A stretch of 64,000 nucleotides of DNA from JAYWDA01 sp043747555 (GTDB taxonomy: Bacteria; Bdellovibrionota; Bdellovibrionia; Bdellovibrionales; Bdellovibrionaceae): assembly GCA_043747555.1 (NCBI GenBank), contig JAYTOY010000020.1, forward strand, positions 1 through 64,000, read 5' to 3'. The notes under the pieces were generated by a model. The model made no database searches. It saw only the letters and a program-made list of their open reading frames with translations, and had not been told where the DNA came from. The translations under genes were made by a program, and so were the position numbers. This document shows, piece after piece, positions 60,929 through 64,000 of this stretch; the stretch's first letter is position 1; every line of letters starts with the position of its first letter.

Positions 60929-62119
60929 ATGGCCATTTTTGACTTCAAAAGCACCCCTAAACCCGATTCTGTTTCAGTTAAAGACTGGATGGATTGGACT
61001 TGGCAGTTAAGGAATTCGCTAAAAAATCACCAGGATTTTAAGCAGGCTTTTGATTTATCTGACAGCGAAGAAGCGGCATTTATCCAAGGTGAAAAGGTTT
61101 TTAATATCCGCTCAACGCCGTACTATGCGGCGTTAGCACAAAATGGCCCCCATGATCCATTACGAAAAATACTAATGCCCGATGCCGCCGAGCTTTCAGA
61201 TGGATTGCAGCAGATGCTAGATCCTTTGGGTGAGAAGAAAAACACGCCTTCCCCCCGTATAATTCATCGATATTCCGACCGGGTTTTATTCTTAATCACG
61301 GATATTTGCAGCGTCTATTGCCGCTATTGCACTAGAAAGCATTTCACTGGCCAGGATCAAGCGCTTGCGGGACCTGAAGAATATCAGGCGGCGCTGGAAT
61401 ATATTAGAACTCATAAAGGCATTCGCGAAGTGATCTTGTCAGGTGGGGATCCCTTAACAGTTTCGGATTCCCAATTAGAAAAAGTATTAAAAGATCTGCG
61501 GGCGATCTCGCACTTAGAAATTATTCGCATCGGCACTCGCATGCCGGTCGTAGCACCCATGCGGGTCACTGAAAAATTAGCAAAGATGATTCGTCAGTAT
61601 AAACCCGTTTTCGTGATGACTCATTTTAATCACCCGCGCGAGCTCACCGCCGAAAGTGCTCAGGCTCTTGAACTTCTAGTGGATCATGGCATCCCTGTGA
61701 TGAATCAGATGGTCCTGCTGAACGGAATTAATAATCATGCGTCTATTGTACAAGCCCTGTCGCGAAGACTTTTATTTTTGCGCGTGAAACCCTACTACAT
61801 GTTTCAGTGTGACCCATCTGAAGGCACGGATCATTTACGGACTTCCATTGAAAATTCCCTGGAATTACAAAAAGAATTATGGGGTCATTTGTCGGGCCTC
61901 GCAATGCCGACATTGTCTGTGGATATTCCTGATGGCGGCGGAAAGACTACGCTTGTTCCGAATTTTGAAATATCACAAACAGAATCCAAGCGCGTTTATC
62001 AAGGCTGGGACGGGGTCCAAGCCGAATATGTGAACCCGCCGAAAGAACAAATAAGGCTGCCTTTTGATTACGAGGATTATTTAAAAGAGTGGGACGAACT
62101 TAAATCCGCCAAAAATTAA
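60929..62119 (+). CDS. Lysine 2,3-aminomutase family radical SAM enzyme (KamA-like)
   Basis: The 396-residue protein has the radical SAM motif CSVYCRYCTRK and the family segments EVILSGGDPLTVSDSQLEKV, MTHFNHPRELTAES, KPYYMFQCDP and VDIPDGGGKTTLVPNFE, where the Lys binds PLP. Enzymes of this family move the alpha-amino group of lysine to the beta carbon; the related EpmB acts on elongation factor P. Length favours KamA. No epmA or efp gene is visible here. It is convergent with the helicase gene, overlapping by four bases. Confidence 0.88.
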   Translation: MAIFDFKSTPKPDSVSVKDWMDWTWQLRNSLKNHQDFKQAFDLSDSEEAAFIQGEKVFNIRSTPYYAALAQNGPHDPLRKILMPDAAELSDGLQQMLDPLGEKKNTPSPRIIHRYSDRVLFLITDICSVYCRYCTRKHFTGQDQALAGPEEYQAALEYIRTHKGIREVILSGGDPLTVSDSQLEKVLKDLRAISHLEIIRIGTRMPVVAPMRVTEKLAKMIRQYKPVFVMTHFNHPRELTAESAQALELLVDHGIPVMNQMVLLNGINNHASIVQALSRRLLFLRVKPYYMFQCDPSEGTDHLRTSIENSLELQKELWGHLSGLAMPTLSVDIPDGGGKTTLVPNFEISQTESKRVYQGWDGVQAEYVNPPKEQIRLPFDYEDYLKEWDELKSAKN

Positions 62120-64000
62120 AGACGCTCAAGCCTTGCGTACTTAACAACAAATTTCTTCACTGTGTTATCAGCAAACATCACACTGACTTTCATATCAGCG
62201 CCGTCGCCTTCCACCGAAAAAATAGATCCGGCACCAAAGGTCGGGTGACGAACTTTCATGCCTTTGCTGTAAGAAGCTGATGTTGTCGGAACATCAATAT
62301 CATCACTTGGAAAAGCTTGCGCTTCAAAACTGTCCATCGGCTTCTGCTTGGGAATATTGTAAGCGTCCGCGCCCATGCTGGCGTATTTTTTAATAAACGA
62401 CGAACGATCCACAGTGCTTGTAAAATTCACTGAATCTTTTGGAATTTCTGCTAAAAACCGCGACGGAGGATTGTGCTGATCCTGACCCCAAACACGGCGA
62501 TTCCGACAATGAGTTAAAAACAATTTCTGTCGTGCCCGGGTCATTCCAACATAGGCTAAACGCCGTTCTTCTTCAATCTCATCGCTTGAATTAGCTTCAA
62601 CAGATCGCCCGCTAGGAAACAAATTTTCCTCAAGACCGACAATAAAAACAGCCGGAAATTCCAAACCCTTTGAAATATGTAAGGTCATCATTGTGACGTT
62701 GTTAACTTGTTGATCATAGCTGTCGATATCAGACACCAATGCCATTTCTTCTAGGAAAGACTGAATCGTCGCATCGTCACCGCGCTCTTTACTGAATTGT
62801 TCAATGGCGTTATCAAGTTCTTCTAAGTTCTCAATCCTGCTTTCAGACTCTGGCGTGTCTTCGGCTTTCAATGCTTGCAGGTATTGAGTTCGATCTAAAA
62901 TAATATGATAAAATTCTGTTAACGGAAAATGATCAATCTGGCTGCGAAGATCATTCATCAAATCTAAAAATCGGCGGATCTTACTGACAGTCCCAGAATT
63001 AAAAAGTTTTTCATCCACACCGATTTGACAGGCGTCTAGCAAAGTTGTTTTTCTTTGATGAGCCACTTCTTCAAGGCGATCGATGGTTGTTTTTCCAATC
63101 CCGCGAGCTGGCACATTAATCACGCGCTTCACTGAAATATCGTCGGCTGCATTCAGTGACAGACGCATATATCCCAGAACGTCTTTGATCTCCATTCGTT
63201 CATAAAATCGCATGCCGCCGACAATGCGATAAGGAATGCTTAAAGTGCGCAGCTGTTCTTCAAGAACACGCGACTGGGCATTGGTGCGATAGAAAATGGC
63301 GAAGTCGTTGTAGGAGCTTGCTCCCTCGGTCATTAACTTCTGAATCCCTTGAGCCACAAATCGAGCTTCGTCATATTCATTATTTTCTTCACGAACTTGA
63401 ATCAGGTCGCCTTGAGGTTGTGAGGTGAAAAGTGTTTTTTCTTTTCGCTGACTGTTATTTCGAATCACATGGGTGGCGGCACGAACAATATTTCCACTGG
63501 AGCGATAATTTTCTTCTAATTTAACAACTTTTGCGTTTGGAAAGTCGCGCTCGAAACTTAAAATATTTTGGATATCAGCACCACGCCAGCTGTAAATCGA
63601 TTGATCTTCATCGCCGACGACGCACAGTTGCTGGTGTTTTTTTGCTAAGGCCAGAATTAATAGATATTGAATGTGGTTGGTGTCTTGATACTCATCAACC
63701 ATGATGTATTTAAATTTTTCTTGGTACTGAGCCAAAAGATCTGGATACATCTGAAAAAGCTCGTAAGTCTTCATGAGCAAATCATCAAAATCCAAGGCAT
63801 TGGCTTTTCGCATTTCCGCTTCATAGGATTTATAAACTTCCAAAGACTTTGGATCAATAATTCCGCGAGCGCCGCTGGCTTCAATTTGTTCTGGTGAAAG
63901 GCCGCGCATTTTTACAGCGCTAATGCGGGATTGAAAACCTTTAGCTGGATACATCTTGTCGTTGATATTTAAAATCGCCATGACTTTTTTAATCTGTGAA
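62116..64000 (-). CDS. UvrD/PcrA-type DNA helicase, N-terminal part outside the window
   Basis: The open frame continues beyond base 64000. The visible part has motif II in MVDEYQDTN, motif III GDEDQSIYSWRGA, motif IV LEENYRSS, motif V MTLHISKGLEFPAVF and motif VI VGMTRARQKLFLTH of superfamily 1 helicases, and a C-terminal KGMKVRHPTFGAGSIFSVEG as in PcrA. Motif I, with the ATP-binding loop, would be upstream of the edge. The enzyme unwinds DNA in repair and replication restart. The frame before the internal ATG at 63981 is open and reads SQIKKV, so the true start is further on. Confidence 0.93.
   Translation of the reverse strand, partial: SQIKKVMAILNINDKMYPAKGFQSRISAVKMRGLSPEQIEASGARGIIDPKSLEVYKSYEAEMRKANALDFDDLLMKTYELFQMYPDLLAQYQEKFKYIMVDEYQDTNHIQYLLILALAKKHQQLCVVGDEDQSIYSWRGADIQNILSFERDFPNAKVVKLEENYRSSGNIVRAATHVIRNNSQRKEKTLFTSQPQGDLIQVREENNEYDEARFVAQGIQKLMTEGASSYNDFAIFYRTNAQSRVLEEQLRTLSIPYRIVGGMRFYERMEIKDVLGYMRLSLNAADDISVKRVINVPARGIGKTTIDRLEEVAHQRKTTLLDACQIGVDEKLFNSGTVSKIRRFLDLMNDLRSQIDHFPLTEFYHIILDRTQYLQALKAEDTPESESRIENLEELDNAIEQFSKERGDDATIQSFLEEMALVSDIDSYDQQVNNVTMMTLHISKGLEFPAVFIVGLEENLFPSGRSVEANSSDEIEEERRLAYVGMTRARQKLFLTHCRNRRVWGQDQHNPPSRFLAEIPKDSVNFTSTVDRSSFIKKYASMGADAYNIPKQKPMDSFEAQAFPSDDIDVPTTSASYSKGMKVRHPTFGAGSIFSVEGDGADMKVSVMFADNTVKKFVVKYARLERL

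Noticed and set aside
1..64000. tRNA or rRNA genes, CRISPR arrays and insertion sequences
   Set aside because: None seen: no CCA-type cloverleaf, no regular direct repeats with spacers, no transposase or terminal inverted repeats.

Overview
The window looks like a chromosomal segment of a Bdellovibrio-like predatory bacterium (Bdellovibrionota, the former deltaproteobacterial predators). The reasons are the flagellar gene order flgJ-flgM-flgN-flgK-flgL-csrA-fliW, a second flagellar block led by a large TPR protein, moderate GC content, dense Gram-negative envelope genes, many unassigned lipoproteins, and a high load of sensor kinases. The genus is an inference; no rRNA or other decisive marker lies in the window. 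I see no tRNA, rRNA, CRISPR array, insertion sequence or prophage.

Layout. (1) 0.2-5.4 kb: rod/hook-filament junction genes flgJ, flgM, flgN, flgK, flgL, then csrA and fliW, each of the last two preceded by a sigma-28-like promoter match. (2) 5.4-6.8 kb: a small RelE/XRE toxin-antitoxin pair with a palindromic operator over its -10 box, plus a histidine phosphatase. (3) 6.8-9.6 kb, minus strand: a reduced Mla-type lipid transport operon (lipoprotein, MlaE, MlaF, MlaD). (4) 9.8-25.5 kb: a long flagellar operon with a sigma-54-like promoter and an upstream 16-bp palindrome: TPR/AMIN protein, an AAA+/Fis protein lacking the sigma-54 contact loop, flgB, flgC, fliE, fliF, fliG, fliH, fliI, fliJ, a MotE-like gene, fliK, flgD, a TIGR02530-like gene and flgE, closed by a strong terminator. 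(5) 25.6-32.3 kb, minus: two exported proteins and a branched-chain amino acid ABC importer (livJHMGF). (6) 32.4-45.2 kb: orphan histidine kinase, pfkA, HU, yacG, a lipoprotein, an M1 aminopeptidase, an Lgt-family gene, a three-domain cNMP/receiver/ATPase regulator, lspA, ileS and a hypothetical gene. (7) 45.2-54.5 kb, minus: a signalling and redox cluster made of an orphan winged-helix protein, an NtrC-family sigma-54 activator, a CHASE2 histidine kinase, a radical SAM/SPASM enzyme, an MBL-fold hydrolase, a [2Fe-2S] ferredoxin and a class A PBP. (8) 54.6-64 kb: two DUF507 proteins, a GroES-like protein with a histone-like tail, an outer-membrane protein, a LysR regulator divergent from a Tat-exported intradiol dioxygenase, two secreted hypotheticals, a lysine 2,3-aminomutase family gene and the 3' part of a UvrD/PcrA helicase.

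The strongest candidate for an undescribed system is in region 7. A 42-codon (or 33-codon) ORF at 49281-49409 overlaps the 3' end of the radical SAM/SPASM gene and ends 10 bases before the CHASE2 kinase start. It encodes a Lys-rich leader followed by a short C-terminal segment, KGGDGCVPVR, which is what a RiPP precursor beside its maturase looks like. Its position between a maturase and a two-component sigma-54 pathway suggests a modified peptide linked to signalling.

Other notable points are the FlgJ with a degenerate LytM/M23-like domain, the flagellar AAA+ protein without GAFTGA, the GroES paralogue with a Lys/Ala-rich extension, and the cNMP-binding/pseudo-receiver/HATPase protein.
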